Shown here: one piece after another, positions 38,105 to 50,802 of the stretch | Position numbering within the stretch: position 1 is the stretch's first letter | How the letters are laid out: each line of letters opens with the position of its first letter | NCBI GenBank assembly: GCA_963691705.1 | Contig: OY829539.1 | Coordinates: 53,418,327 to 53,482,326 of the forward strand | DNA from: Viola odorata | Taxonomy: Eukaryota; Streptophyta; Magnoliopsida; Malpighiales; Violaceae | DNA length: 64,000 nt | Reading direction: 5' to 3' | Program-made: the position numbers and the translations under genes | The notes under the pieces: model-generated | What the model was told of the DNA's origin: nothing | Database searches by the model: none | Seen by the model: the letters and a program-made list of their open reading frames with translations, nothing else

Positions 38105-39525
38105 AAGTTTGAAGTTCCTTTTCGAGAAAAAGAAACAAGGGTCCTGTAAAGAATAAATGATGAATACAATGCTTTCGCATGCTCATTTCCATAGTGTTGT
38201 TGTTTGATCAATTTAAATGCTTAGTAAGGGTCTCTCCACATTTATACTCTTTGCTCTATTATGAATAGTCTAATTATTTTTGTCAGAATGGACGGGATGG
38301 AGTTCATAACTTTTATGGACCATTCTTCATCATTATTGTTCTTTATGTCTGAAATTTCATTTATCATTAATCTATTAGGAAGCCAGTTTCGTGGTGCTTG
38401 TATGAGTAAAGGAATTTTCTTGCCGGTATGATGAATTTAGATTGACACATATTTCTAGTTTACACTAGTGCACATAATAAGTAACTATCCATCTTTTGGC
38501 ACAGTGATATTATTAACAGTTGATATCCTAATACAAAAGTTTGAAAATGCTGAATATCAACCGTCTCCTTGTTAAAAAGACACAATGTGTCCTGCAATCC
38601 CTTCAGTCTGCTTGATGTGTGACTTTCTTTGGTGAAAAACAAACAGTGCTTTTCTAGGGCTAGTTATAGTGTTCTGCATTTGTCATTTAGACATCCTATT
38701 TCAATGTGGACATAATGTGTTTCCTACCATATCATTGCTTAAAATTTTCTTCTACACTTTTGCAGCTGAGTAGATAGATAAATTTTTTGAGGCTGAGCAA
38801 AGTGGTGGTTTAACTGCGGGTATGAATGAAATTTCGAGAAATAAGAGTGATGACATGGTTCAGTTAAAAGCAACTACCTCGAAGTCTGAGGTTTCAGGTA
38901 AAAAAAGAGGAAGCTCACTTCAATTGTATGACAATATTTTGAGTTAATGTCACTTAGTGAAGATAAGAAGAGAAGGGTCAAATATAAGAAATGTGTACTG
39001 CAGGTAAATATGGTACTAAAAACATGAAACGTCACATGGAAAGATGTCATTGACATGGGATGCAAGCGAAGGTACTCTTTTTACACCCAATGATAATTTT
39101 GATCATGATAAATTTAGAGAGTTAGTTGCAACAACTGTGATTATGCATGATCTCCCTTTTTCGGTTCGTTGAATGGGTGAGAATTAGAGATATGTTGCTT
39201 TATTTGCATAAAAATTTGCATGTAGTGAGTAGAAATACATGCATGTTTGATTGTTTTAAGGTGTACAATAGCTAAAAAGATAAAGATAAAAATAATGTTA
39301 GATGATACACCTGGTAGAATTAATTTAACTTCTGATTGTTGGTCTTGTTAACAACAAATAGTTATATATATTTGACAGTACACTTTATTGATAAAAATTG
39401 GCACCTCTAGAAAAGAATTCTAAATTTTTGCTTCAGCCTTCTCGTGTTACAAAATAATGACATTCTTAAGTAATTGGAAAATAGATAAAATGTAACGTTA
39501 GTTACATTAAGATAAAAGTGACTTT
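38105..39525 (+). repeat. Left arm of a 2.8-kb inverted repeat (hAT-derived)
   Basis: This arm is the inverse of about 39550-40935. Matching anchors include AAAAGTTTGAAGTTCC (38105) against its inverse near 40910, CTGCAATCCCTTCAG (38593) near 40465, and CACTTTATTGATAAAAATTG (39377) near 39715. All pairs share a centre near 39535. Divergence by eye is roughly 10-15 percent, with small gaps. Confidence 0.85.
38815..39420 (+). pseudogene. hAT transposase N-terminal fragment, plus-strand copy
   Basis: Decayed fragment of a BED-finger hAT transposase. Recognisable pieces in shifting frames are SGKKRGSSLQLYDNIL, the CGTCACATGG-encoded RHM of the BED finger, FDHDKFRELVATTVIMHDLP, and LTSDCW. There are many stops and frameshifts. 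It is the inverse partner of 39680-40262. Confidence 0.75.
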
Positions 39526-39549
39526 TCAATCTCTATAATAAAAAAGAAA

Positions 39550-40935
39550 TATTGGAAAGTCAGTTTTATATAATGTGATTGACATTACTTGTTATCTATC
39601 TTCCAATTCTTTAAGAATGTCATTATTTTGGAACACAAAAAGACACCATTGTGAGGAGAATGATATGAGTCAAAAATTCAGAATTCTTTCCTGAAAGGTG
39701 TCAATTTTTATCAATAAAGTGTGTTGTCAAATATATATAACCATCTATTGTTAATGAAAACCAACCATCGGAAGTCAAACTAATTTCATCTAGCATGATT
39801 TGTATCTTATCCTTTTCTCTATTGTACATCTTAAAACAATCGAACATGCATGCATTTCTACTCACTACATGCAAATCTTTATGCAAGTAAAGCAACATAT
39901 CTCCAATTCTCACCCGTTCAACGAACCGAAAAGGGAGATCATGCATAATCACAGTTGCTGCAACTAACTCTAAATTTATCATGATCAAAATTATCATTGT
40001 GCGTAGAAAGAGTACCTTCACTTGCATCCCCATGTCTTTGACATTTTTACATGTGCCGTTTCATGTTTTTTGTGACATGTTTACCTCCACAAATGTATGC
40101 AATACTATATTTTTTACATTTGGCCTTCTTTTCTTATCTTCACCAAGTGATATGCGCTCAAAATATTGTCATACAATTGAAGTGAACTTCCTCTTTTTTG
40201 TACCTGAAATTTCAGACTCTGACTCTCATTTTCTGAAATTTTATCCATACCCACAGTGTAGAAGAAAATTTTAAGTAATGATTCGAAAGGAAACACATTA
40301 TGTGTTCGTTGAAATAGGATGTCTAAATCAAACTTCTATTGAACAACAGTAGATAGCTAAATGACAAATGCAGAAGCAGCAGAACACTATAATTAGCCTT
40401 AGAAAAGCACAGTTTGCTTCTCACCAAAAAAAGTCACACACATCAAGCATACTGAAAGGGATTGCAGGCCACGTTGTCTCTTTTTAACAAGGAGGCGATT
40501 GATATTTACTAACAGTAATATCCCTGTGCCAAAAGATGGATAGTTACTTTTCATGTGCACCAGTATAAACTAGAAACGTGTCAATCTAAATTCATCTTCA
40601 GAAAACACTATGGAACTTTCCTCATCCAAGTTTCAAGAAACTGCCCCCTAATAGATTAATGATAAATGAAATTTCAGAGATAAAAAACAATAATGATGAA
40701 GAATGGTCCATAAAATGCATAAAAATTATGAACTCCATCCAGTCCATTCCGACAAAAATAATTAGACTATTCATAATGGAGTGGAGCAAAGAGTATAATG
40801 GGAGAGACCCTTACTATGCATTTAAATTGAACAACAAACACTATGAAAATGAGCATGCGAAAGCATTGTATTCATCATTTATTCTTTACTTTTTCTCGAA
40901 AAGAAACTTCAAACTTTTATACAAATATATTTTTA
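39550..40935 (-). repeat. Right arm of the hAT-derived inverted repeat
   Basis: Inverse copy of 38105-39525; the spacer is only about 25 bases, so a read-through transcript would fold into a long hairpin. Outside the arm the DNA continues to a TTGACAGCTCTA terminus at about 41061, which resembles the end of a hAT element. Confidence 0.85.
39680..40262 (-). pseudogene. hAT transposase N-terminal fragment, minus-strand copy
   Basis: Better preserved than its inverted partner. One open stretch (40033-39701) reads MINLELVAATVIMHDLPF, then FKMYNREKDKIQIMLDEIS followed by LTSDGWFSLTIDGYIYLT and THFIDKN. These are hallmark motifs of plant hAT transposases of the RICESLEEPER/DAYSLEEPER type. The BED-finger part upstream is in other frames. 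The catalytic C-terminal half and hAT dimerisation domain are absent. Confidence 0.8.
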
Positions 40936-41627
40936 CAAAGAGGAATAAGTCTGCTGCAGCATAGGAGATGCTAGCATTTAACTGATTAAAAATCAGTGAC
41001 TCTTACCCGCTTTTCGGGTATAAATCGACCCGATAAATCAAACCTGTTTTGACAGCTCTATTAGAAAGTACTCACACCTCAACCAAGTCAGTGTAGGGGT
41101 TTTGGGCTACAACCACAAACCTCGAGCCAATGAATTTTGGGTTTTCAGTTTAGGTTACACAATGAATTTTTAACTTCAATTCAAGCCACATTAACAAATG
41201 CTGATGTCTAAGATAGTACGATAATTTATGTAAGGTTGATATGAAAAAAGAAGTAAAAAATCACACTAACTCCGAATTAAAATAGAAATAAATTTTAATC
41301 TAACTGTTGAATCAGGTAAAAAATTTGCGGCAATTTCTGGCTAGATTTTACTAGAATTTACTTAACCTTAGAACATGAGTAAGTCAGAATCGTTTGCTCA
41401 GATAGTTCAATTTAAGTTTTAAGTTGTACTTTCCATAATTTTATGATTATTTAAGGAGATTTAAACTAATCTCTCTCTTGTAATTAGAATGCGAGCTTTG
41501 ATTAAATCAGACGTGAATGCAATACCCACCAAAAGCAGATGAACAATAATTTAATTATCAGATAATTAACAAATCGGATCATCAGATGCATTAATAATTA
41601 ATTAATATAACATGATAACAAAAGTCA
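40936..41627. other. Intergenic; hAT-like terminus and inhibitor 3' flank
   Basis: Contains the outer hAT-like end (CGGGTATAAATCGACCCG, then TTTTGACAGCTCTA ending near 41061) and AT-rich DNA downstream of the minus-strand inhibitor gene. No gene seen. Confidence 0.4.
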
Positions 41628-42206
41628 TTACAAAGCAAGAGCATCAATAATTCCCAAAACCACATCACAAATATGCTTCAATCCATCTTCCCTCCTTGCA
41701 ATTTCCGGTGGATAAGCCAACCCAGGGTTCCTTCTAAACGCGTTGCGGCAGGCATTTGGGTAATCGGCGGCGGCCATGACGTGCATATAAGCGTAGTCAT
41801 ACGACTCCGTCGCCAAATCTTGAGCGGAATCTTGAAAAGCATCGCCGGCGCTGGTGTACTTGTCCGCACACTCCTTGAGCACTTTCTTGAAAATGATACT
41901 GGTTGTGTCATTGCCAGTCTTGTTTTTACTTGGCAATAAAGTCTGAGACCGCAAGTAAGATGATATGGCGGTGGAGTTGGCCATCCCGACGCCGATCATG
42001 ATGAGGGCTAGGCCTTTGGTGTCGGCGGTGGTGCTTGAAGGGTTGGATTTGAGGGATGAGACACAAAGGTCGTATTGTTTGGTTTTCTTGCAAGTATTTT
42101 GGATCAAATCCATGTTCCCATTTGCAAGAAATTGCGAGGTAGGGAAAGGGAAAGCTAGGAGGAGGAGGAGGAGGAGAAGGGGGAGCAAGAAGATTGTAGA
42201 GCTCAT
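41628..42206 (-). CDS. Invertase / pectin methylesterase inhibitor (PMEI domain)
   Basis: Secreted four-helix-bundle inhibitor of about 192 residues encoded by one exon. The ATG at 42206 begins MSSTIF followed by a leucine-rich signal peptide (FLLPLLLLLLLLAFPFP). The mature part has the first disulfide hairpin NTCKKTKQYDLC and the downstream cysteines of KECADKY, NACRNAF and HICDVV. The KGLALIMIGVGMANS and SYDYAYMHVMAAADYPNAC segments are typical of the cell-wall/vacuolar inhibitor of beta-fructosidase subgroup. Family members bind acid invertase or pectin methylesterase in the wall or vacuole; which one is the target here cannot be told from sequence. An in-frame upstream ATG would add 26 residues ahead of the signal peptide and is less likely. 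Confidence 0.88.
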   Translation of the reverse strand: MSSTIFLLPLLLLLLLLAFPFPTSQFLANGNMDLIQNTCKKTKQYDLCVSSLKSNPSSTTADTKGLALIMIGVGMANSTAISSYLRSQTLLPSKNKTGNDTTSIIFKKVLKECADKYTSAGDAFQDSAQDLATESYDYAYMHVMAAADYPNACRNAFRRNPGLAYPPEIARREDGLKHICDVVLGIIDALAL

Positions 42207-44722
42207 TTTGTTGAATGTTAGGTTTGAGGTTCTTGAGAGGTTGAAGTGAAAGCAAACAAATTTATAGACTACAATGAAAATCATGTATACCCAATATCTA
42301 TAGTACTCTTACTGCTCATAGTAAAGTTTCTCTAACAAGTTGTTCAATCGTAGTGGCTTTATTGCAATTTATTTTGGTCTTTAATTACATGTGAAACGTA
42401 TATTTGCATGTAAATTATGAAATAGTTAGTCTTTAAGGTTGACATTATAGAAATAAAATGAGTTTGTGGTTTAGATTAATCTAAAAATGAAATGAATAGT
42501 TTTGACTATAGATTAGAGTCCACAAATAAATAATAAAAGAAAAGAAAAGGTCCATAAATAATTGTTTGTCTAGTAGGAGGAGGAGGCTTTGACTTATGCT
42601 GACTTGTCTGGTGATGAAGAAGCTCTTTATTGACTTTATTGTTTGTAGTAGGCCTTGTTTGGCCCATAGCAAATTACTGTTTGATAAGGCCTTGTTTGTC
42701 TGTAACGCAGCAGCCGAAAACCCTGTCACGGGCATCAAATAACACACTCTCTCTACACTCTCTTTTTCTTCCTTTTCAGTACATAGTCTCTAGGCCTTCT
42801 GAATATGGTCCAACACATGCAATTTATTTTTTGGTGCTATCTTCACTAAAAACGAAGAAGAAGAAGAAATGGGGTTGAGGAGGATTCAATATCCACAAAA
42901 TCTAAGGCTAGTGGCTTTCATAACCCGCCAATCTATCAATTTTAATGATATGGATATATTCCAAAAGACCTTATCTTGACCTACGCATCACAAATAATTT
43001 GTTCAAAAAAATCACTAATAATAAAAGTTTAGAAGTTGAGTCAAATTAAGTTCAATTTAATTAATAATATTATATATTTTTATATACATTTAAAATTATT
43101 TTTCTAAAGTACATGTAAATTTCTATTTGATTTAACAAGAAATTATTAATTTACAATGTTGGTTATTAAAACATAAAAACTAATTTGATATTTCATAAAA
43201 CAACCTAAATAACAAGAGAAAATTAGAGATATATAATTTTTTAATTCAAAATAAATAAAAATATATATAAAATTTCAGACCACGTTTTAGACTATTTGAA
43301 AAAGTTTTTTTTTTAATCCGAACGGTTGATCTTTGTTCAATTATGTCATAAAAATTTTCACAAATTTTAAAATTAATCTAACGTTTAAATCAAAAGTTAT
43401 GCTCATTTGAAAAAAAAACAAAAAAGGTAATTGGTTGAACTAGAAAATCGGGGCCAGTTTGTCCAGTTCGACAATTAAATCGATAGAGTTATTAGTTTTT
43501 TACCAGTTCAATCCAAAATTAATTTTTGAACGAAAATCGACCGAGTACCTGCTTATCCCTAATTTACCGGTCAGATTGATCGATTCGGTCCGATTTTGAA
43601 AACTTTAATGATTTTTCTTAACAAGAGTGAAGGCTAGTGTGAAGAATGGTGTAATAGTATACACCATCTAGCAATTTCCTTTCATGATCCCCTCTTTCTT
43701 TGAGGCAAGTTTGTTCTTGTATTTTAAAGAATTATAGCTCATTTCCGCCAAACACATACATGCAACCATCACACAATTACATTTTGCGATGATAAAAGGG
43801 ACATATTTAATGTATACAATATAATAATATTAACATTTAAATTTAAGAACACTAAACTGAAATATTTATTTTTGTTATTTTTGGATATTTTTTTCTTATT
43901 TCTTATTTTATATTCTATATCGAAATTCTTAAACAAAGTATAGGGACAACCATGGCCTCAGAAATTGAAATAATTTGATTTAAAATCCTGATAGATAAGT
44001 AGTTAAGATGTAAACTCTAGTTAAACTATAACTTTTTTTTTCAAAAAGTAAATCCTATCAAAATAGGTTAATTTTTTTAAAGAAAAATAATTAACCATTC
44101 GAAGTTGTATATTTATATAAACTCATTAAATTTTGAGATAAATGTCATAAAAAGTTCAATAGTTTTTAAAATTTGAAATCTACATAGTTCTAATTATCGG
44201 CTTAAGTGATGTTAGCTTAATAATTTTGAATTTATTTTTCCTTTTAAATAGTTAAAATTTGAAGTAACTAAAGTATAGTAGCTCAAGTTTGAAAGTGTTT
44301 TTTTTATTAATTTAGTTAATTAAAAATAAAAAATTTACTCTATTTTACAGAAATTTAAAAAGTTTATTTTATACAAATTATTTGCATAAAAAAATTCCAC
44401 GACGTGAGACACATATTTTGGAAAAAATATTCTGAGGTCCTTAACGTATAGATACTTTCACACTTTAGTCTCTAATATTTGTATCCTCAAACTTTAATTC
44501 CTAATATATCAAGACACATCAGATTTTAATCCCTACCGTAAAAAATTTCGTTCAATACCCTAAAGTTAAAACTAAACCATGAACCCAATAGAAAGAAAAA
44601 TATTTTTTTTAATTGAGTAAAAAATAACTAAGTATACCTATATAATTATTAATTATATTATGTATATTAATACTACATATAGCATTAATCCATAAACATA
44701 TATAACTCTATAAGCTTGCGAT
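42207..44722. other. AT-rich intergenic DNA
   Basis: Upstream region of the inhibitor gene and then long AT-rich DNA. Positions about 43430-43610 are richer in GGTCCGATT/TCGATT-type words and may be an old transposon end, but no terminal repeats were found. No gene seen. Confidence 0.4.
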
Positions 44723-45374
44723 TAGACCTGCTAATTAGATGGTTCGGATCGAGCCTAATTTCGCTAAGTCTTTTAAAAATTGAGGCTTGTCGAGCCTTAA
44801 AAGTTAAAGTGGTCAATTTTTACATGGCTCAAACCCAATCCTTTTATTAAACAGACTGTTCGTAGATCTAACGGGTCGACCCTTTTAATTTAATTTTATT
44901 AGAGAAATGAATTTACCCAAAATGTTTTATCAGTTGAGCTATCGTCCTGTGTCCATTGTTTGTTTGTGTCCTAAGTATAAGAATAAGCAGATTAACAGAC
45001 TTGATCCAAATAAAAAATGCTAGAGGAAAAGATGAAAGTCTTTTCATTTTTCACCCAGACATCACGCGTTTTATCCTAGGAACAATATCCATGCCAGAAA
45101 TTACAGTTATTTGTTCTGTCATCATACAAATCAGGCTGTGTTATGGGGGGAAAAGCCATAAGAAAGCTACCACTCCAGCGACAAATGCCACGCTCACCAT
45201 TCCTGAAACAATGATAATTTTATGTAAACAGGCCGGGTCTGGCTGAAAATGGGCGAGCCCAAATCCGACCCTTTTATATTGACAGGTCGAGCTTAAAATT
45301 TAATTGCTTAAGTTCGTTTACTTAGAACAGGTTTGAGTCTATCTTACGAGCGATTCATCCAATTAACAGGTCTA
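44723..45374. mobile_element. Short non-autonomous DNA element with imperfect inverted ends
   Basis: The left end TAGACCTGCTAATTAGATGG is the approximate inverse of the right end (TAGACCTGTTAATTGGATG read from 45374 backwards). Sub-terminal words such as CGGGTCGACCC and GGGTCTGGC are typical of hAT-like relics. There is no clear target duplication and no coding region. An internal TATCGTCCTGTGTCC region at about 44938-44955 is tRNA-promoter-like on the minus strand. Confidence 0.5.
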
Positions 45375-45702
45375 TATATAATTTAAGTAGTTTTTTTTAA
45401 ACCACGAATTGTATTTGTAATTATTCAAAATATAATACATGGAATGAGTTTGTAACCCAAGAATTATAATTATTATTCAAAATATAATAAATGGAACTAA
45501 AACGACGTATGCTTTCGAGTTCAACTCAAGATGTTGAGCACTAACTAACAAGCAACAAGTGACACCCCATTTTCCCGCCAAATCAAAGCCTAGGAGCCCG
45601 CTACATAGCAGATAGTAAAGTATGTCCGACTATCTCCCACATTTCCCCAAACAAACCCTAATTAAAGTACCAGGATCCTCCGAAACCCAATCGGACTGAA
45701 AA

Positions 45703-48700
45703 ATGAAGGGAGGAACAGTTCAGATCAACTGGCACGAAGACAATAAACCAGTTCTAACCCTAGACTTCCACCCCATCTCCGGCCTCCTCGCCACCGGCGG
45801 CGCCGATTTCGACATCAAGGTTCTCCTCTCTCACTCTAATGCTTTCACTTATTTGTTTATATTTATTCAGTTTCATTTCATCGTGATTAAGAATTTAACT
45901 CTCGGTGCTTCAATATTTTATGGCAATATCAGATTTGGTTGGTAAATTCTGGGCAAGAAAAGAAGGAAATCCCAACAGTTACTTATCAAAGCAGCCTTAC
46001 TTACCACGGTGCTTCCGTCAATACCCTTCGTTTCTCTCCTTCCGGTAAGAAAACAAGACACACTTTTGCTTCCGTTCTTTTTTTCTTTCTTGATTTTGTT
46101 TTCTTTGCTTACAAGATGATTTTGCACGTTTGTGATTATGCAGGAGAACTGCTTGCCTCTGGTGCTGATGGTATGATGCTAGTCACTTTTGCTGTTGATG
46201 AACATATGAATTTGATGAAATCGCTTGTGTTCACGAATTTAGTGGAAATGTCTTACGTAATTGAATTTGATGCCTGCAGTTGGTGAACTCATTATATGGA
46301 AGTCACACCCCACAGAGAGTGGTCAGACATGGAAAGTTCACAAATCCTTATCGTAAGTGGTTTTATCTCCTGCTAGATTTGTGGCTCTGATAAATCCTCC
46401 TTATGCTTGCATTCAGTTTTCCATTGGTGTATGAAATCCTTCTGAAATATGCATATCATGCTATCCAAATAATCTAATATATCAGTCGATTTAGAGAGAA
46501 ATGTTTCTCAGATAAGGAAAACAGAATGATCTGCTCCTGAAGGCCAAATTACTTAAAGAAAATGATGAAGTTGGCAATGTAGGCCCCCAAGTTTATACAG
46601 TTTCACCTGTAATGAGGCCATTGATTGGATTTACTTGGCTAAGTTCTGTTCTTTTTTAAATTTTGTTTCCTTTCTGGTCAGATTTCACCGCAAAGATGTT
46701 TTGGACTTGCAGTGGTCAACTGACTCTGCTTTTCTGATCTCTGGATCTGTAGATAATTCATGCATCATATGGGATGTTAACAAAGGCAAGAAAGACAGCA
46801 CAGACCAAATCACATCTCAGTTAAGATGCTTTGATTGTTGATGTACTTATTACCTTTGTCTTGTTTTCAGGTTGTGTGCATCAGTTATTAGATGGACATA
46901 TCCATTATGTTCAAGGTGTGGCCTGGGATCCTTTGGACAAGTATGTTGCGTCTCTTAGTTCTGATAGAACATGTAGAATCTATGCCAATAAACCTCTCTC
47001 AAAAACAAAAAGTGCTGAAAAGATGAACTATGTTTGTCAGCATGTCATCTCAAAGGCTGAACAACAGCTGACAGATGGGTCTAAGGTTGGAGATAGTTTG
47101 ATCAAGCTTAGTTTAACAGTTTGTCTATTTTTGTGTGTTATAACCTCCGTGTACATTTCTTGATGCAGTCTACAAAGACCTTCCTTTTTCACGATGAAAC
47201 ATTGCCATCTTTCTTCCGAAGATTAGCATGGTCACCTGATGGTTCTTTTTTACTTGTGCCAGCAGGTATCCCCTTAAAACAAAGGCATGACTAATGAAAA
47301 GTTACTGTATGTTGCTTTATACTAACAGTTTATTGTTATGCAAGGATAAGTTCGTGTTACCTTATTGCACGCCTTACCCCATAATTCATGGCAGCACTAT
47401 ACACCATTTTAAGCTGTGGATTGATATATTTCTTAGGAGTTTCATCTCTTCTGTTGATATTATGCTTTGTTTCATTTTATTTGCTGGGATTGCTGGGTGA
47501 AAAGCTGCAATAATCCTTTTGTTTTGTCTTACACTAGTACATCTTGAAGCTATTCTGGTGTTATATATGTTTCTAGCAACGTATCTGGAGCCTCCAACTT
47601 GCTAGTTTTTAATTTTGTGCGCATGCATGTATATATTCATGTGGACACACATTTTCCCCATGGCAGGTGCTTTCAAAAGTTCACAGGCATCAGAAACAGT
47701 AAACACTGCTTATGTGTTCTCCAGAAAGGATCTTTCAAGGTAAGGGTAGTTTAACTGACTGTTTGTCGGTATTGATATCGTGCTAAGTAGAGCACTGGGA
47801 TCTATTATAATCAGAAACAAAAATAACTTCTAATTTTATTGAGCTGTGCATATGTGCACTTGTTAGTTTTATGATTTTTAAACTACTGTAACCATATTTT
47901 CAATTGCCAAGTTAAAGATGCAAGCTAACTAATTCTAGTTCTTGCTTTCGTTTTGTTGCTCTGTTGTATAGGCCTGCTGTACTACTACCTTGTGCTAGCA
48001 AACCTATTGTAGCAGTTCGTTTTTGTCCTGTGGCTTTTGCTCTTAGGGGATCATCTACAGGTATAGATTGGAATCTATCATTTTTGCGGAATGCTTTTTG
48101 GCTCTGTAATAGTTGGATGGTGAACTCAATGTCTTTCCTGAACTGTGTGCAGCTGGGTTCTTCAAGCTTCCTTATCGCCTAGTTTTTGCAGTCGCAACTT
48201 TAAACTCATTGTATATCTATGACACGGAGAGTGTTCCTCCAATAGCGATCTTGGCCGGTCTTCACTATGCTGCCATAGCTGATATTGCATGGTAACACTT
48301 AAATGCTTTACTTGGATATCTTGCTTGGAATTTTTTCAAAGTAGACATCAGTTCAAATTCTGCATATTATTTATATTACTTTCACTCTAGAATTTGAAGT
48401 AGGAAATCTGAGTGTAACTTGTGATGGTAAACGTTTAAAACCGGAATAAAATTGCTAATATATAGTTAGATGTTTAAGTCAGGAAAGGTAGGACAAGCTC
48501 CTAACAGTTTTAGATGATTCCTTTGATTGTTATCTATTAAAGAGTGACTGATTTTATTAATTTGCTTTTCTCAGGTCATCTAATGCTCAGTATTTAGCAG
48601 TGTCCTCTCGAGACGGTTACTGTACGTTAGTAGAATTCGAAAGTGATGAACTAGGATCGCCCTACTCCGTAGCAGGTTTTCTGTTGTTTCTTTCTCTGTA

Positions 48701-48998
48701 TGGTTTTTAGACGATCCATCATCTCTTCCCCTGCTTTCAAATAATTGTGTTTTTCCACTCTCTTGTAGAAGGAAAGAAAGATGTGGTTCTTGAGACTAGG
48801 AGCGATGTTGTTCATGAACCAGATGAGATGATGATTGAAGTAACCCCAGATGATGGTCATGTAACAGAAGCCAACATCAAAATACCACCAGAAAAGGACG
48901 AAGGGAAGCGCGAGTCACCAAGCTCAACGAACACTTCCATCTCTGGCTCCAACAAGCCAGCTAGGAGGCGGATTACCCCAATGGCAATAGATCCATAG
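45703..48998 (+). CDS. FAS2: FAS2, WD40 subunit of chromatin assembly factor 1
   Basis: CAF-1 p60-type subunit, which with FAS1 and MSI1 deposits H3-H4 on newly replicated DNA in the nucleus. Twelve exons: 45703-45819, 45933-46044, 46144-46170, 46280-46352, 46682-46785, 46871-47085, 47169-47265, 47667-47739, 47972-48060, 48153-48291, 48575-48675 and 48769-48998. The product is about 458 residues (Arabidopsis FAS2 is a little longer). It begins [20 protein letters not shown] and contains about seven WD repeats, for example [30 protein letters not shown] and [13 protein letters not shown]. The [20 protein letters not shown] segment is a FAS2/p60 hallmark. The C-terminus is acidic, then serine-rich, ending [11 protein letters not shown]. 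Exon 3 is a 27-nt microexon. The intron after exon 5 uses a GC donor (GCAAGA at 46786). Sequence upstream is non-coding. Confidence 0.95.
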
Positions 48999-49575
48999 TA
49001 ACTATCAAATATTTTTGCCGCATTAAATATTACGAACTCCCGCTCATGTCAGAATGATTCTGTTCTTTTTCATTTCTTATTTCTTCAGCTTTTATCCTCC
49101 CCTAATTTTTTGGCAAATTTGGTCGATGGGTGCGATGAGATACGTGACCCTTGTATCAGAAAAGAGGAGCTTACTTGTACATCTTGTATTATAGATGAAT
49201 TTGCGCAAAACTATGTTCTCCTAGAGGATGGCTTGGCCTCGGTTTAGCATCGTCCTTATGTTTTATTGTTTAGTTCCCAGGTTTTAAAATTCAAGGAGGT
49301 GTGTATTTATTTATAGTCATTGTAGTGTTTTATGGAGTAGATTAAAGACATTCCAAGTTTAACCGAGAAATAAAGTACAGAAACTGAAATGATAGGAAGG
49401 AACATTGCACATGTTACAAGGGGAAGCTTTACATTTTTTTCTTTTAATTTGAGGAAAAGTTTTTGAAAACATGAGAAAGAATCAAGAGATTTTGTTGTTA
49501 GTTGTCCATTTCAAATGTGGCATAAAAATCACATTGCCACTTATTAATCCACTTGGGTAATTTTGTAATATTCAA

Positions 49576-50154
49576 TCAAACTTTGTTGGCCAGATCATGG
49601 TTGTTACTGGAGGGATCATAAGAAGAGCTGCTGGATGATGGCACTGTATCAGCTGATGAGTCCTGCAAAGATTTGGTGCGTGACGTTCCTTGGCCGAACT
49701 TTTCATTTTTCTTAACCTCCTCAAGAGTGTGCAAGTCCTCTTCCATGGTTATTACTGTGATCTTCTCCCCATGCGGACCGGGAACGATGGTTTCATTTAC
49801 TTTCATGTGTTCATCAATTTCTAGTCTTTCAGTCTTCTGTTCTGTCTTCTTCTTCCTCTTCTTCATGAAGCAGCAGAGAGCAAGGAACGCTAGAAAGAAC
49901 AGCCCGCCGAATGAGACAAAGACCACAATTATGATGGTTGAATGATGCCCTGGTGGTGGTGGTGGAGGTGGAGGAATGACATGAGGTGGTGGTGGATGGA
50001 TTGGATGATTGGGCGGTGGTGGTGGTGGTGGATTGAATGGATGATTGGGTGGTGGCGGGGCGGGGAGATGTGGTGGTGGTGGAGCTAGTTTGGGAGCTGG
50101 TGGTGGTTGAATTGGCGGTGGCAGAGGGAAGTAAGGGAAGTTGACCGAAGCCAT
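49576..50154 (-). CDS. Proline-rich single-pass membrane protein, TED6/TED7-like
   Basis: 192-residue single-exon protein. Residues 1-68 are almost only proline and histidine with PPPP blocks ([27 protein letters not shown]), a wall-facing extensin-like segment. Residues about 70-95 ([19 protein letters not shown]) are a membrane span followed by [10 protein letters not shown], a positive-inside signal. The cytosolic part has [39 protein letters not shown] and a serine-rich tail. This layout and the [18 protein letters not shown] block match the tracheary element differentiation-related 6/7 proteins, which are linked to secondary wall formation in xylem. The assignment to the 7A-like type is from memory of the family. 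It is convergent with FAS2, with about 0.6 kb between stop codons. Confidence 0.82.
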   Translation of the reverse strand: MASVNFPYFPLPPPIQPPPAPKLAPPPPHLPAPPPPNHPFNPPPPPPPNHPIHPPPPHVIPPPPPPPPGHHSTIIIVVFVSFGGLFFLAFLALCCFMKKRKKKTEQKTERLEIDEHMKVNETIVPGPHGEKITVITMEEDLHTLEEVKKNEKFGQGTSRTKSLQDSSADTVPSSSSSSYDPSSNNHDLANKV

Positions 50155-50802
50155 GTTTGGGATATTATGAGGTGTGTATATAGATGGTTAAGGAAGTTGA
50201 TGATTTGAATTGTTTTTGTGTTGGCGGAGAGAGTATGGGATGTGGTGATGACTATATGTAGTGCGGAATATTTATGATTCCTGAAAGAGAGATTTTGAAT
50301 TGTTTGTAATGCTTCTAAGTTTTAAGTAACTTGGCTCTTATGCTAAGCTTTTGAGAAGTTGTCATTGATTGGACTAGAAAACACTTCTTGTATTTACTAT
50401 TGAGTTTCTTGTTGGAGAGGTTTCGGTTCCTACATATTTCAGCATGAGTATTGAAATTGATGGATTGATTAGGACATGTAGTAATAGAGTCGATCAAGCA
50501 ATCTCCATTTTTTCATTGTTTCCTTATCTCCCCGGGAAAGAGGAAATTTTGGGTACTCCCGCTCAATTTTAGTTTTCTTTTGATACTCGAACCCAACATC
50601 TGACTCTTTATCACTCTTTATTAGTTAACGCATTAACATTATGGTTCAAACTCAATATAGGGATGTTCGCCGGTAGGGTCGGTTTTTTTTTATAAAAAAA
50701 ATCCTACATCTAACAAACATTTAATCGGTTTTTAAATTTACAAATCCAACTTTACATCCAAATTTTCAAAAAATTGTATAGTCGAGTATTATTTAAGTAT
50801 AC
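50155..50802. other. Upstream region of the TED-like gene
   Basis: Promoter-side DNA of the minus-strand gene, then AT-rich DNA. No further gene seen. Confidence 0.35.

Noticed and set aside
43430..43610. Segment with GGTCCGATT-type words resembling hAT ends
   Set aside because: No paired terminal repeat or target duplication found.
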